64,000 nucleotides of DNA from Promicromonospora sp. AC04 (GTDB lineage: Bacteria > Actinomycetota > Actinomycetes > Actinomycetales > Cellulomonadaceae). The notes beneath the pieces are model-generated. The model made no database searches. It saw nothing but the letters and a program-made list of their open reading frames with translations, and was not told the origin of the DNA. The translations under genes were made by a program, and so were the position numbers. Shown here piece after piece: positions 48,458 to 56,983 of this stretch. Each line of letters starts with the position of its first letter. Position 1 is the first letter of the stretch. The stretch covers positions 372,001-436,000 of the forward strand of contig NZ_QBUG01000003.1 of NCBI RefSeq assembly GCF_003058225.1. Direction: 5' to 3'.

Positions 48458-48606
48458 GGGGACGAGGCTCCCACACCGGCTGGGTACGTTGTCGATGCCT
48501 GGGCCTGGTTCTTCGTGTTCCGGGGCAACTAGAGTCTGTGGCCGGTAAGGAATTATCCAGGATCCGGCCCCCATGACGGGCCGGCCACCCCGGCAAGGAG
48601 GCCGCT

Positions 48607-50868
48607 GTGCGCTCACCCGAGCACGTTGAGCTGGTTCGGAACAATCCGGACCTTCCCCCGGTCGCGGTCATCGACCGCAGACCCATGACCACCGGCAAGA
48701 AGCTGATCTTCGCCGCAATCGGACTCGTCGCCGCGATCGCGTGGGCCCTCGTCGCGTTCGTGCGGGGCGAGTCGGTCAACGGCGCGTACTTCGTGGTCGC
48801 CGCCGTCGGCACGTACGTCATCGCGTACCGCTTCTACGCCCGGCTGATCGAGTACAAGGTCGTCCGGCCGCGGGACGACCGTGCCACGCCCGCCGAGGAG
48901 CACGAGAACGGCCGGGACTTCGCGCCCACGGACCGCCGCGTGCTGTTCGGGCACCACTTCGCCGCCATCGCGGGCGCGGGCCCGCTGGTCGGCCCGGTGC
49001 TCGCCGCCCAGATGGGGTACCTGCCCGGCACGCTGTGGATCATCATCGGTGCGGTCCTGGCGGGGTGCGTCCAGGACTACCTCGTCCTGTGGCTGTCCAC
49101 CCGCCGCCGCGGCCGCTCGCTGGGCCAGATGATCCGCGACGAGATGGGCTCGATCGGCGGTGCCGCCGGCCTGATCGGCGTGTTCGTCATCATGATCATC
49201 ATCCTGGCCGTCCTCGCCCTCGTGGTGGTCAACGCCCTGGCGGAGTCGCCGTGGGGCGTGTTCTCCGTAGGCATGACCATCCCGATCGCCCTGTTCATGG
49301 GCGTGTACCTCCGATACCTGCGGCCCGGCCGGGTGGCGGAGGTGTCCGTGATCGGTGTGGCGCTGCTGGTCCTCGCGATCGTCGCGGGCGGCTGGGTGGC
49401 GGACACCGCCTGGGGCGCCGAGACGTTCACCCTCGAGCCGGTGACCGTCGCCTGGCTCATCGTGGGCTACGGGTTCCTCGCGTCCGTGCTGCCGGTCTGG
49501 CTGCTGCTCGCCCCGCGCGACTACCTGTCCACGTTCATGAAGGTCGGCACCATCGTGCTGCTCGCCGTCGGCGTGATCATCGCGCAGCCAGCGGTGCAGG
49601 CCCCCGCCGTGTCGAGCTTCGCGATCGAGGGCAACGGCCCGGCGTTCGCCGGTTCGCTGTTCCCGTTCCTGTTCATCACCATCGCCTGTGGTGCGCTGTC
49701 CGGGTTCCACGCCCTGATCTCGTCCGGCACGAGCCCCAAGCTGGTCGAGAAGGAGAGCCAGCTGAGGCTCATCGGCTACGGCGGCATGCTCACCGAATCG
49801 TTCGTGGCGATCATGGCGCTGGTCACGGCCATCTCCATCGACCAGAACCTGTACTTCACGATGAACGCCCCGGCCACGCTCACCGGCGGCGAGCCGGGTA
49901 CCGCCGCGGACTACGTGAACGGCCTCGGCCTGGCGGGCCCGCCCGCCACGGCGGCGGACATCCAGGGGGCCGCCGACGCCGTCGGCGAGGAGTCGATCAT
50001 CTCCCGCACCGGCGGTGCACCGACGCTCGCGTTCGGCATGTCCCAGATCCTCGGTTCGTTCCTGGGCGGCGCCAGCCTGCAGGCGTTCTGGTACCACTTC
50101 GCGATCATGTTCGAGGCGCTGTTCATCCTCACGACGGTCGACGCCGGAACGCGCGTCGCCCGCTTCATGCTCTCCGACACGCTCGGCAACCTCGGCGGCC
50201 CGCTGCGCCGGTTCCGGGATCCGTCGTGGCGCGTGGGCGCGTGGATCTGCTCGGTAGTGGTGTGCGGCCTGTGGGGCGCGATCCTGCTCATGGGCGTCAC
50301 CGACCCGCTGGGTGGCATCAACTCGCTCTTCCCGCTGTTCGGCATCGCGAACCAGCTGCTCGCCGCCATGGCGCTCGCCCTGGTCACGGTCGTCGTGGTC
50401 AAGAAGGGCTACCTCAAGTGGGCGTGGATCCCCGCGGTCCCGCTGGTATGGGACCTGGCGGTGACCATGACGGCGTCGTTCCAGAAGATCTTCTCGCCCG
50501 AGCCGAGCCTCGGGTTCTGGGCGCAGCACAACGCGTTCCGCGAGGCGCGGGACGCGGGCGAGACGTCGTTCGGGACCGCTGCCGACCCGGCGGCGATGGA
50601 TTCCGTCATCCGCAACACGTTCCTGCAGGGCACCCTGGCGATCGTGTTCGCGGTGCTGGTGCTGATCGTCGCCCTGGTGGCGCTGTGGGTGTGCGTCAAG
50701 GCGATCCGGGCCGGCGGTCTGCCGACCACCGAGGAGCCGGACTCGCGGTCGGCCACCTTCGCGCCGTCGAGCCTCGTGTCCACGGATGCCGAACGGGAGG
50801 TGGCGGCCCAGTGGACCGCCTACTACCAGGAGCACCCGGACCAGCTCCGGACGGGGACGCACGCGTGA
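48607..50868 (+). CDS. cstA: Carbon starvation protein CstA family transporter
   Basis: A 753-residue membrane protein of the CstA/BtsT family, which takes up pyruvate or peptides during carbon limitation. Many helices are visible. Family blocks are FAAIAGAGPLVGPVLAAQMG, LPVWLLLAPRDYLSTFMKVG, CGALSGFHALISSGTSPKLV and TVDAGTRVARFMLSD. A helix-poor loop at 430–470 is family typical. The GTG at 48607 has AAGGAGG upstream. Its stop overlaps the GTG of the YbdD gene (GTGA), so the pair is translationally coupled. Confidence 0.93.
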   Translation: MRSPEHVELVRNNPDLPPVAVIDRRPMTTGKKLIFAAIGLVAAIAWALVAFVRGESVNGAYFVVAAVGTYVIAYRFYARLIEYKVVRPRDDRATPAEEHENGRDFAPTDRRVLFGHHFAAIAGAGPLVGPVLAAQMGYLPGTLWIIIGAVLAGCVQDYLVLWLSTRRRGRSLGQMIRDEMGSIGGAAGLIGVFVIMIIILAVLALVVVNALAESPWGVFSVGMTIPIALFMGVYLRYLRPGRVAEVSVIGVALLVLAIVAGGWVADTAWGAETFTLEPVTVAWLIVGYGFLASVLPVWLLLAPRDYLSTFMKVGTIVLLAVGVIIAQPAVQAPAVSSFAIEGNGPAFAGSLFPFLFITIACGALSGFHALISSGTSPKLVEKESQLRLIGYGGMLTESFVAIMALVTAISIDQNLYFTMNAPATLTGGEPGTAADYVNGLGLAGPPATAADIQGAADAVGEESIISRTGGAPTLAFGMSQILGSFLGGASLQAFWYHFAIMFEALFILTTVDAGTRVARFMLSDTLGNLGGPLRRFRDPSWRVGAWICSVVVCGLWGAILLMGVTDPLGGINSLFPLFGIANQLLAAMALALVTVVVVKKGYLKWAWIPAVPLVWDLAVTMTASFQKIFSPEPSLGFWAQHNAFREARDAGETSFGTAADPAAMDSVIRNTFLQGTLAIVFAVLVLIVALVALWVCVKAIRAGGLPTTEEPDSRSATFAPSSLVSTDAEREVAAQWTAYYQEHPDQLRTGTHA

Positions 50869-51101
50869 GTGCGGTTCCCGCGCAGGGCCCGACGGCGGAC
50901 GGCGGCGCGCTCGGCGTCGTCCGCCGGGGCTGGCGCGCTCTCGCCTGGTACGTCACCGGCGTGCTGGGCGAGAGCGACTACCAGCGGTACGTGGCGCACC
51001 TGCGCCGCGTGCACCAGGACGCCGAGGTGCCGACCGTCCGGGACTACTGGCGCGACCGGTACGCGGCCCAGGACGCGAACCCGGGCGCGCGCTGCTGCTG
51101 A
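50865..51101 (+). CDS. ybdD: YbdD/YjiX family small protein with Arg-Cys-Cys tail
   Basis: A 78-residue partner of CstA. The core GVLGESDYQRYVAHLRRVH and VPTVRDYWRDRY are typical of YbdD. The last codons read CGC TGC TGC TGA, giving RCC. Some actinobacterial and proteobacterial homologues are known as KCU-star proteins because they end Lys-Cys-selenocysteine-stop; here the selenocysteine position is cysteine. The GTG at 50865 overlaps the cstA stop. A strong terminator follows at 51139. Confidence 0.88.
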   Translation: MSAVPAQGPTADGGALGVVRRGWRALAWYVTGVLGESDYQRYVAHLRRVHQDAEVPTVRDYWRDRYAAQDANPGARCC

Positions 51102-51138
51102 GCCCGGGCGTGTGCGCCGGGGCGCATGATCGGTAGCA

Positions 51139-51182
51139 GGTCAGGAGATCGGCAGCTTGGACTGCCGGTCTCCTGACCTTTT
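51139..51182. terminator. Strong terminator after cstA–ybdD
   Basis: A 17-bp stem with one G·T pair (51139–51155 with 51162–51178), a 6-nt loop and a TTTT run make this the most classical intrinsic terminator in the window. It also faces the end of the convergent MBL gene. Confidence 0.9.
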
Positions 51183-51198
51183 CCGATCCCCGGCTCGT

Positions 51199-52014
51199 CT
51201 ACGTCAGGTGGTCGTAGTCGCCTCTGGTCCACGCGGCGTGGCGCTCCGCGGAGCGCAGCACGATCTGACGGGCGTCGACCGGGATGACGCCCCGGAAGTT
51301 GTTGTAGAGCCGGTCGAACTCGAACCGCCGCACGTGGTGCGCGACCCGTAGCACCACCGGTCCCGACAGCGGGAGCCGGTTCGGATAGCTGCGCATGAAG
51401 GACACCGATGTCCGGTCCGGGTTCGCGAAGATCGTGTCGCCACTCAGCAGCACGCCCTTCCCCGCCGCGCCGGACGCCCAGTGCGCCACCGCGGAGCCCG
51501 GGAAGTGCCCGCCCGGCTGGCTCAGCGTCACGCCGGGCAGCACCTCGCGGTCGTCCTTCCACAGCTCGACGGCGTCGTCGGACCGGGCGAGCCAGCCGGC
51601 GTCGGCCTCGCTGACCAGGATCGGGACCCCGCCCAGCCGACGGCTCCACTCGACCTGCACCCCGTACATGTGCGGGTGGCTCGCCACGATGTACGCGAGC
51701 CCGCCGAGGTCGCGCACGGCGTCGACCGCAGCGTCGTCGACGAAGCCCGGGACGTCGAACAGGAGGTTTCCCGCCGCGGTCCGGACGAGCTTCGCGGTGG
51801 GGCCGATGCCGACGTCGGGCACCGTGGTGAGGCCGAACAGGTCCGGCTCCAGCTCTTCGACGGCGATGCTCTGCCCGTCGGCCTCGAGCTCCGCCAGTGT
51901 GGTCCAGTGCTGGCCGTCGGCGGGCACCCACTGGCGCTCGTCGGCGCAGACGGCGCACACATCGGGCCGGGACTCGTGCTCTACGCCGCAGGTGCGGCAG
52001 ATCCAGAACGTCAT
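51199..52014 (-). CDS. MBL-fold hydrolase with N-terminal zinc ribbon
   Basis: A 271-residue cytosolic protein. The first 30 residues hold two CxxC knuckles (WICRTCGVEH and VCAVCADERQW), a rubredoxin/zinc-ribbon pattern. The metallo-beta-lactamase fold follows: AYIVASHPHMYG replaces the usual HxHxDH motif, GGHFPGSAV gives the third His, and LLSGDTIFAN gives the bridging Asp. The HxHxDH motif is degenerate (SHPHMYG), as in other members of this subgroup, so metal content may be reduced. The ATG at 52014 has GAAGGGAAG upstream. It is likely monocistronic. Confidence 0.82.
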   Translation of the reverse strand: MTFWICRTCGVEHESRPDVCAVCADERQWVPADGQHWTTLAELEADGQSIAVEELEPDLFGLTTVPDVGIGPTAKLVRTAAGNLLFDVPGFVDDAAVDAVRDLGGLAYIVASHPHMYGVQVEWSRRLGGVPILVSEADAGWLARSDDAVELWKDDREVLPGVTLSQPGGHFPGSAVAHWASGAAGKGVLLSGDTIFANPDRTSVSFMRSYPNRLPLSGPVVLRVAHHVRRFEFDRLYNNFRGVIPVDARQIVLRSAERHAAWTRGDYDHLT

Positions 52015-52249
52015 TGAACGGCTTCCCTTCGTCGGGCAGGTGCTCTGTCACCATGCGCCAGCCGGCGGGTCGTGTCCAGCAAGTTTCGCCGGCTCCGAAT
52101 CGTGGCTGCGGCCCGGTCGGCGTGGCCTCCCGGCGCGTCGGCAGGTGAATCGTTTCGGATCCCGGGGAGCCCTGGTGCGCGGCCCCCTCGATCCCTACCC
52201 TCGTGACCACCTGAATCTACAACGATGTAGGACTCAAGGAGGAATGACC

Positions 52250-53443
52250 ATGGCACCAACGTCACAGCGTCGTCCGCGGCTTCTCGCCGCGGGGGCCGCA
52301 GCACTGTCGATAGTCGTCTCCCTGCTCGGCGCGCCGACGGTCGCCGCAGCTCCCGGCGGCGCGACGCCAGGCGTCGCGGATCCCGGCACGACGCCGGCCG
52401 TCTCCCCGGCGTCCGTCTCCCCGGCGTCGGACGTCGCACAGGCCGCTGCCTGCGGCGACGGCGCCGACGCCCTGGTCACCGGAAGCCAGTCGTCGGGGTT
52501 CACCACCACTTACCGCGGCCGAACCGTCTACCAGGGTGAGTACTACATCACCGCGATCTGGGAGGCGCTCGGCGCGCTCACGCCGGGGCGCACCAGCCAG
52601 GAGAAGGTGTCGGTCATGGCCAGCGCCTGGATCGGCAACAACACGATCGACCTCCCGAGCCATACGGCGTTCGAGGTCTGCGGCACCCTGGACACCGGGT
52701 ACGTCGCCGGAGGGGGCGCGATCCAGGCAATCGGGGTCCAGGACGTGTCCATCCCCAACCTGAACCTGACCGGGGCCCCGTACTTCGGCCTGCGCTTTGC
52801 CGACGTGCACGGCCTGCACCTGGGCCAGATCAACCTGCGGATGAGCGGTGGCCTCGGCATCCGGTTCGAGCGCGACCTGCCGGGCAGCACGGACGTGCGC
52901 ATGGACAACATCTACGTGTCGGGCGCGGGCAGCCACGCCGTCGAGACCTGGCACATCGACGGACTGACCATCGGCACCGTCACCGCGCGGAACGTCGGTG
53001 AGTCGGGGCTGCTGCTGCAGGGCACCAGCGACGCCACCGTCGGGACAGTCGACGGCGAGAACGTCGCCACCGGTACCGGCTACGCCACGTTCCGCATGGC
53101 CAACGAGAACGGCCCCGACGTCACCGTGAACCACGTCCGGTCGCGGGGCGGCGGCCGGGGCGTGTTCTGCGTGTCCAACTCGCGGGGCGCGCGCATCAAC
53201 TCCGTCGACCTGGCGAGCAACGGCAACAACTCGATCCTCATCGAGAACTGCTCGGACATCACGATCGCCGGCGGCACGGTCAACGGGGGCGGCGAGGTGC
53301 GGCTTGCCGCGCGGACGGAGTTCCCCAACAACCGGAACATCAACATCACGCTCCGCGTCGACAACACCTCCGTGCGCGAGTCGCCGTGCGGGGAGAACAC
53401 CACGTGGAACCTGAGCGGGAACGGAGCGCGCAACATCTGCTGA
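52250..53443 (+). CDS. Secreted right-handed beta-helix protein
   Basis: A 397-residue exported protein. The signal peptide (LLAAGAAALSIVVSLLGAPT) precedes an Ala/Pro/Thr-rich spacer and a domain of short repeated strands such as GLRFADVHGLHLGQINLRMS, HAVETWHIDGLTIGTVTARN and GLLLQGTSDATVGTVDGENV, which is the ladder pattern of parallel beta-helices (pectate lyase or polygalacturonase fold). Cys residues at both ends may close the helix. No clear catalytic Asp or Arg set can be assigned, so the activity is unknown. The ATG at 52250 is favoured over 52244 because AAGGAGG would be only 1 bp from the latter. Confidence 0.75.
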   Translation: MAPTSQRRPRLLAAGAAALSIVVSLLGAPTVAAAPGGATPGVADPGTTPAVSPASVSPASDVAQAAACGDGADALVTGSQSSGFTTTYRGRTVYQGEYYITAIWEALGALTPGRTSQEKVSVMASAWIGNNTIDLPSHTAFEVCGTLDTGYVAGGGAIQAIGVQDVSIPNLNLTGAPYFGLRFADVHGLHLGQINLRMSGGLGIRFERDLPGSTDVRMDNIYVSGAGSHAVETWHIDGLTIGTVTARNVGESGLLLQGTSDATVGTVDGENVATGTGYATFRMANENGPDVTVNHVRSRGGGRGVFCVSNSRGARINSVDLASNGNNSILIENCSDITIAGGTVNGGGEVRLAARTEFPNNRNINITLRVDNTSVRESPCGENTTWNLSGNGARNIC

Positions 53444-53470
53444 TCCGACTCCGCCTCAAGGTGGAAGCGG

Positions 53471-53503
53471 CCATGCCCCCGGCTTCCTAGGCTGGGGGCA
53501 TGG
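53471..53503. promoter_or_regulatory. Inverted repeat over the -10 box and start codon of the histidine kinase gene
   Basis: CCATGCCCCC (53471–53480) is perfectly complementary to 53494–53503. The 13-bp loop contains TAGGCT (53488–53493), a leaderless-type -10 box 6 bp before the ATG, and the ATG at 53500 is part of the right arm. It may be the terminator of the beta-helix gene, an operator over the promoter, or both. Confidence 0.6.
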
Positions 53504-55044
53504 CCGATGCTCCACCTCAGTCCGACTCGCGGCAGCCTGACGTCCCCGACGTCCGGCGTCCCGCCGCAGCGCCTCGACCCGTCGAGCGTGCCGCCGGCCG
53601 GCTGCTCGACTGGTTCGGCGTCGACTCCGACTGGGAGCGGGTCCCCGCGGGCCGCGACGCCTATCGCAGGGACCTGCTGCTCGGCGCCGGGTTCGCGGTG
53701 TTCGCGGCGGTCTCCATCGAGCTGGGCCGCAGCATGGGCATCTTCGAGGACGTGGAGGAGCCGCTGTGGCTCGTCTTCCTGCTCGGGGTGCTCAGCACGG
53801 TCCCGCTGGCGTGGCGCCGCCGCTACCCGCTGGTTTCGCTCGTGCTCGTGTACGGGTCGTTCCTCGGGCTCGGCCTGACGATCCCCCCGGTCACCGTGCT
53901 CGTGCCGATGCAGGTCATGTACTTCGTCGCGCTGTTCACGGCGGTGGCGTGGGCGCGGGACCGGCGGGCGATGCTCGTGGTGGTCAGCATCTGCGTGCTG
54001 GTCATGTTCACGTGGCTCATCTGGATGTTCGCGGTGCAGCAGGGCATCGAGACCATCATCGAGGAGTACCCGACCCCCGCGGACTGGCCCGGCCTGGTCG
54101 AGCCGTATCTCGCGAACACCATCTACCAGCTCATCATGAACATCGCGTTCTTCGGCGGCGCGGTGCTGGCGGGCCAGATGCGGTGGAACGCGGCCCGACG
54201 CCGGGAGCAGCTCGCCGAGCAGGCAGTCACCATCGAGATGCAGGGGGCCGCCCTGACCGACCAGGCAGTGGTGACCGAGCGGGTGCGGATCGCGCGCGAG
54301 CTGCACGACGTCGTCGCGCACCACGTGTCCGTGATCGGCATTCAGGCGGCCGCGGCCCGCCGGGTCCTGGACCGTGACCCCGCCCTCGCGGCGGAGGCCC
54401 TGGCCACCATCGAGCGCGAGTCGCGCGAGGGCGTCGCGCAGATGCGGAACCTGGTGGGCACCCTCCGCTCCGTGCCCGACGGCGGTGCGCCCGCCGGGTC
54501 CGACGGCGCCTCCCGGGCGCCCGAGCCGGGGCTGGCCGACCTCCCGGCCCTGACCGCCGCCGACCACGACGGCCTCGACACCACGTTCCGCCAGGTCGAG
54601 GAGCCGCCGGGCGCAGCACTCGACGTGCCCGCTCCCATGGGGCTCAGCCTGTTCCGAACCGCGCAGGAGGCGATGGCGAACGTGCGGAAGCACTCGACGG
54701 CCCGGTCCGCGACGGTCACGCTGCGCGTGGTGCGTGGTCCCGAGGCGCTGACCGACCAGCGGTTCGCGCACGGTTTCGCGGAGGTGGAGGTGCTCGACGA
54801 CGGCCGTCCTCGCCACGGGACGTCCGGCTCCGGGCTAGGACAGCTCGGGATCCGGGAACGCGCGGCGACGCACCAGGGCTTGGTCGAGATCGGGCCGCGC
54901 GCGACCGGCGGGTACCGGGTGAGGATGCGGCTGCCGCTGCCCGCGCAGGCGTCTGCGCCCGCTGCGACGGCGGCCAGGACAGGACGGGCGGCAGCGGTCC
55001 GGCCGGGCGCCTCGTCGGATGCCCAGTCGGGGGTGGCCGGATGA
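53500..55044 (+). CDS. NarL-type sensor histidine kinase
   Basis: A 514-residue membrane sensor. Six predicted helices lie between residues about 60 and 225 (e.g. LLLGAGFAVFAAVSIELGRS, VTVLVPMQVMYFVALFTAVA). The HisKA_3 domain has the phospho-acceptor His269 in ARELHDVVAHHVSVIGI. The ATPase domain shows the N box (FRTAQEAMANVRKHS) and G box (GSGLGQLGIRERA). No periplasmic sensor domain is present, so the membrane helices probably sense the signal. The ATG at 53500 appears leaderless. Its stop overlaps the response-regulator ATG. Confidence 0.92.
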   Translation: MADAPPQSDSRQPDVPDVRRPAAAPRPVERAAGRLLDWFGVDSDWERVPAGRDAYRRDLLLGAGFAVFAAVSIELGRSMGIFEDVEEPLWLVFLLGVLSTVPLAWRRRYPLVSLVLVYGSFLGLGLTIPPVTVLVPMQVMYFVALFTAVAWARDRRAMLVVVSICVLVMFTWLIWMFAVQQGIETIIEEYPTPADWPGLVEPYLANTIYQLIMNIAFFGGAVLAGQMRWNAARRREQLAEQAVTIEMQGAALTDQAVVTERVRIARELHDVVAHHVSVIGIQAAAARRVLDRDPALAAEALATIERESREGVAQMRNLVGTLRSVPDGGAPAGSDGASRAPEPGLADLPALTAADHDGLDTTFRQVEEPPGAALDVPAPMGLSLFRTAQEAMANVRKHSTARSATVTLRVVRGPEALTDQRFAHGFAEVEVLDDGRPRHGTSGSGLGQLGIRERAATHQGLVEIGPRATGGYRVRMRLPLPAQASAPAATAARTGRAAAVRPGASSDAQSGVAG

Positions 55045-55715
55045 CGCGCGTGCTGCTGGTCGACGATCAGGCGCTCGTGCGTTCCGGCTTCTCCCTCATC
55101 CTCTCGGTGGAGGACGACCTGGAGGTGGTCGGCGAGGCGGGCGACGGCGCGGCGGCGATCGAGCTGACGCGCGAGCTCCGGCCCGACATCGTGCTCATGG
55201 ACGTCCAGATGCCCGTGATGGACGGCATCGAGGCGACCCGCCGGATCGTGGCGGAGGGCCTCGCGAAGGTGCTGGTCCTGACCACGTTCGACCACGACGA
55301 GTACGTGTTCGACGGTCTCGCTGCCGGGGCGTCCGGGTTCCTGCTGAAGAACTCGGACGCGGAGCACCTGGTCGAGGCCGTGCGGACGGTGGCGGCCGGC
55401 CACGCGCTGCTCGCTCCGCAGATCACGCGGCGCGTGATCGAGCAGATGGTGGCGGGGGAGCGAACGCCGTCGGGCACGGTGGGTGGCACGCGAACCGCTC
55501 ACGAGCCGGCTCCCGCGGGCTTCGCCCACCTCACCCCGCGCGAGCGCGAGGTGCTGGAGCTGGTGGGCACCGGTCTGTCGAACGCGGAGATCGCCTCGAG
55601 CCTGTTCCTCGGCGAGGCGACGGTGAAGACGCACGTCTCGAACCTGCTGTCCAAGCTCCACCTGCGCGACCGGGTCCAGGCGGTGGTCCTCGCCCACCGG
55701 GCGGGCCTGGTCTGA
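55041..55715 (+). CDS. NarL/LuxR-type response regulator
   Basis: A 224-residue regulator. The receiver has the phospho-acceptor Asp54 in DIVLMDVQMPVMDG and the switch Thr/Lys in VLTTFDHDEYVF and GFLLKNSDAE. The LuxR helix-turn-helix is LTPREREVLELVGTGLSNAE followed by ATVKTHVSNLLSKL. It overlaps the kinase gene by 4 bp (ATGA), so kinase and regulator form one operon. Targets are unknown; the 29-bp-spaced repeats 22 bp downstream are candidate sites or a leader element. Confidence 0.93.
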   Translation: MTRVLLVDDQALVRSGFSLILSVEDDLEVVGEAGDGAAAIELTRELRPDIVLMDVQMPVMDGIEATRRIVAEGLAKVLVLTTFDHDEYVFDGLAAGASGFLLKNSDAEHLVEAVRTVAAGHALLAPQITRRVIEQMVAGERTPSGTVGGTRTAHEPAPAGFAHLTPREREVLELVGTGLSNAEIASSLFLGEATVKTHVSNLLSKLHLRDRVQAVVLAHRAGLV

Positions 55716-55736
55716 ACGAGCGGTGCGACCGACGGA

Positions 55737-55812
55737 TGTCACCGATCGTTGACATTGGGTCGACATGTCATCGATCGGTGACACACGCTCGGGGTGTCAC
55801 CGATCGTTGACA
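55737..55812 (+). repeat. Three alternately oriented 18-bp near-palindromes at 29-bp intervals
   Basis: TGTCACCGATCGTTGACA occurs at 55737 and 55795; at 55766 lies TGTCATCGATCGGTGACA, which is the inverted version with one change. Starts are exactly 29 bp apart and spacers are 11 bp. Copy 2 can pair with copy 1 or copy 3 (17 of 18 pairs each), so the two hairpins exclude each other. Each unit is also nearly palindromic around CGATCG. Confidence 0.75.
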
Positions 55813-55900
55813 CCAAGCCGATATAGCCGATCTTCTTGTTCGATGGGGCGGCCAATGGAGCCCTGTTCAGGGTGAATTTCATGGCCGGTCTGCGAATGCG

Positions 55901-55936
55901 AAAGAAGCGGGGCCCGTAGCAGGGCCCCGCTTCTTT
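55901..55936. terminator. Bidirectional terminator after the two-component operon
   Basis: A perfect 15-bp stem, AAAGAAGCGGGGCCC with its complement (55922–55936), closes a 6-nt loop. The A-run and T-run flank it on both sides, so it can act for the plus-strand operon and for the minus-strand gene ending at 55977. Confidence 0.88.
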
Positions 55937-55976
55937 GCTTCTGTTGTTGCGCCGGAATGGCCTCCGGTAATTCGGA

Positions 55977-56696
55977 CTATTCGGCCGATTCTGCTGAGGG
56001 GCTCGCCGACGGTTCCGGCGAGGGCTCTGTTGTCGGTTCCGTTGACGGCTCCACCGACGGTTCTGTTGACGGCTCGGGCGACGGTTCCGTGGTCGGCTGC
56101 GCCGTGGGCTGCACGGTCGGCTCCGCGGTCGGCGGGTCGGTGGGCTCCTCCGACGGCGGGTCGGACGGCTCCGGCGTTGGAGTCGGCGTCGGCGTCGGGC
56201 TCGGTGTCGGCGTCGGCGTCGGAGTGGGCGAGGGTGTCGGAGTGGGCGTCGGCCGAGGTGTCGGCTTGTGCGTCGGCGGCTTCGTCGGCTCCTGCGTGGG
56301 CCGGTCGGACGGAACGGACGGCCTGGCGGGACCGGCGCCGTTCCCGAGGTCGACGTCCGGCTCGGGCGCGATCGGGAAGTCGGCGACCGGCGGTTCTGTG
56401 TACGGCCCCGGCGCGTCCTCATGCTCGCTCTCGGGCGCCGGCGTGTACGTGAACGGGTTGGCCTGCGGCGCGGGCTTGCCCTGCACGTCGACCGTGCCGC
56501 CCTCGCTCGGCGCGGACACGGGCTCGCGCTTCAGCATCATGGGCGGCAGGCCCTGCAGTGTGTCGGGCATCGAGGCCCCGGCCGTGGTCAGCCGGTCCTG
56601 CTCCTTCCCCGGCGGCTGCACTGCCACTGCACCCATGATCCCTGCCGTCAGCACCAAGGCTGCGGCCGCTCCTGTGACGATCAAACGCTTGCGCAC
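55977..56696 (-). CDS. Secreted or surface protein with Pro/Thr-rich tail
   Basis: A 239-residue protein with an N-terminal signal or anchor (KRLIVTGAAAALVLTAGIMG), a roughly 90-residue middle region without recognisable fold, and a C-terminal 110 residues made almost only of Pro, Thr, Ser and Glu repeats (TPTPTPSPTPTPTP, then TEPSPEPSTEPSVEPSTEP). Such tails are typical cell-wall-spanning, often glycosylated, segments. The tail ends the protein, with no anchor after it. It begins with GTG at 56696, preceded by AGGGGGAG. The function is unknown. Confidence 0.65.
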   Translation of the reverse strand: MRKRLIVTGAAAALVLTAGIMGAVAVQPPGKEQDRLTTAGASMPDTLQGLPPMMLKREPVSAPSEGGTVDVQGKPAPQANPFTYTPAPESEHEDAPGPYTEPPVADFPIAPEPDVDLGNGAGPARPSVPSDRPTQEPTKPPTHKPTPRPTPTPTPSPTPTPTPTPSPTPTPTPTPEPSDPPSEEPTDPPTAEPTVQPTAQPTTEPSPEPSTEPSVEPSTEPTTEPSPEPSASPSAESAE

Positions 56697-56983
56697 GCTT
56701 TGCTCCCCCTGCGGGTTCAGATATTGCCTTGTGCCCCTCTGCCATGACGTTCCGGTCTCTGTGGACCGGGCCGCGAATCATCCTCAGGAGTAAGTCGCTC
56801 ATTCCTCCGAGGACGGGCCGTCAAGCCATTCAGCGCCGCGTTCATTACATGCGGCGTTCCGGACGGGACAATACGTGGCAGAACGCCGTCGGCAACCGGT
56901 GCCTGTAATACCAGGTCAACCGCTGTTACCGCGATGACGGTGCGCAGTGCGATCGGCAGAATGGCGTGCAAGATCGGCGGCTT

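Noticed and set aside
51099-51101. TGA at the end of ybdD as a selenocysteine codon
   Set aside because: The Sec position of the family is already filled by Cys, and no further stop or SECIS-like stem follows closely in frame; the hairpin at 51139 is a terminator with a T-run.
55737-55812. CRISPR-like array (three regularly spaced palindromic repeats)
   Set aside because: Spacers are only 11 bp, orientation alternates, there are just three copies and no cas genes are nearby.
56717-56971. 84-codon minus-strand frame upstream of the Pro-rich protein gene
   Set aside because: It has no ribosome site, no recognisable motif and an Arg/Pro-rich C-terminus; it lies in a promoter region.
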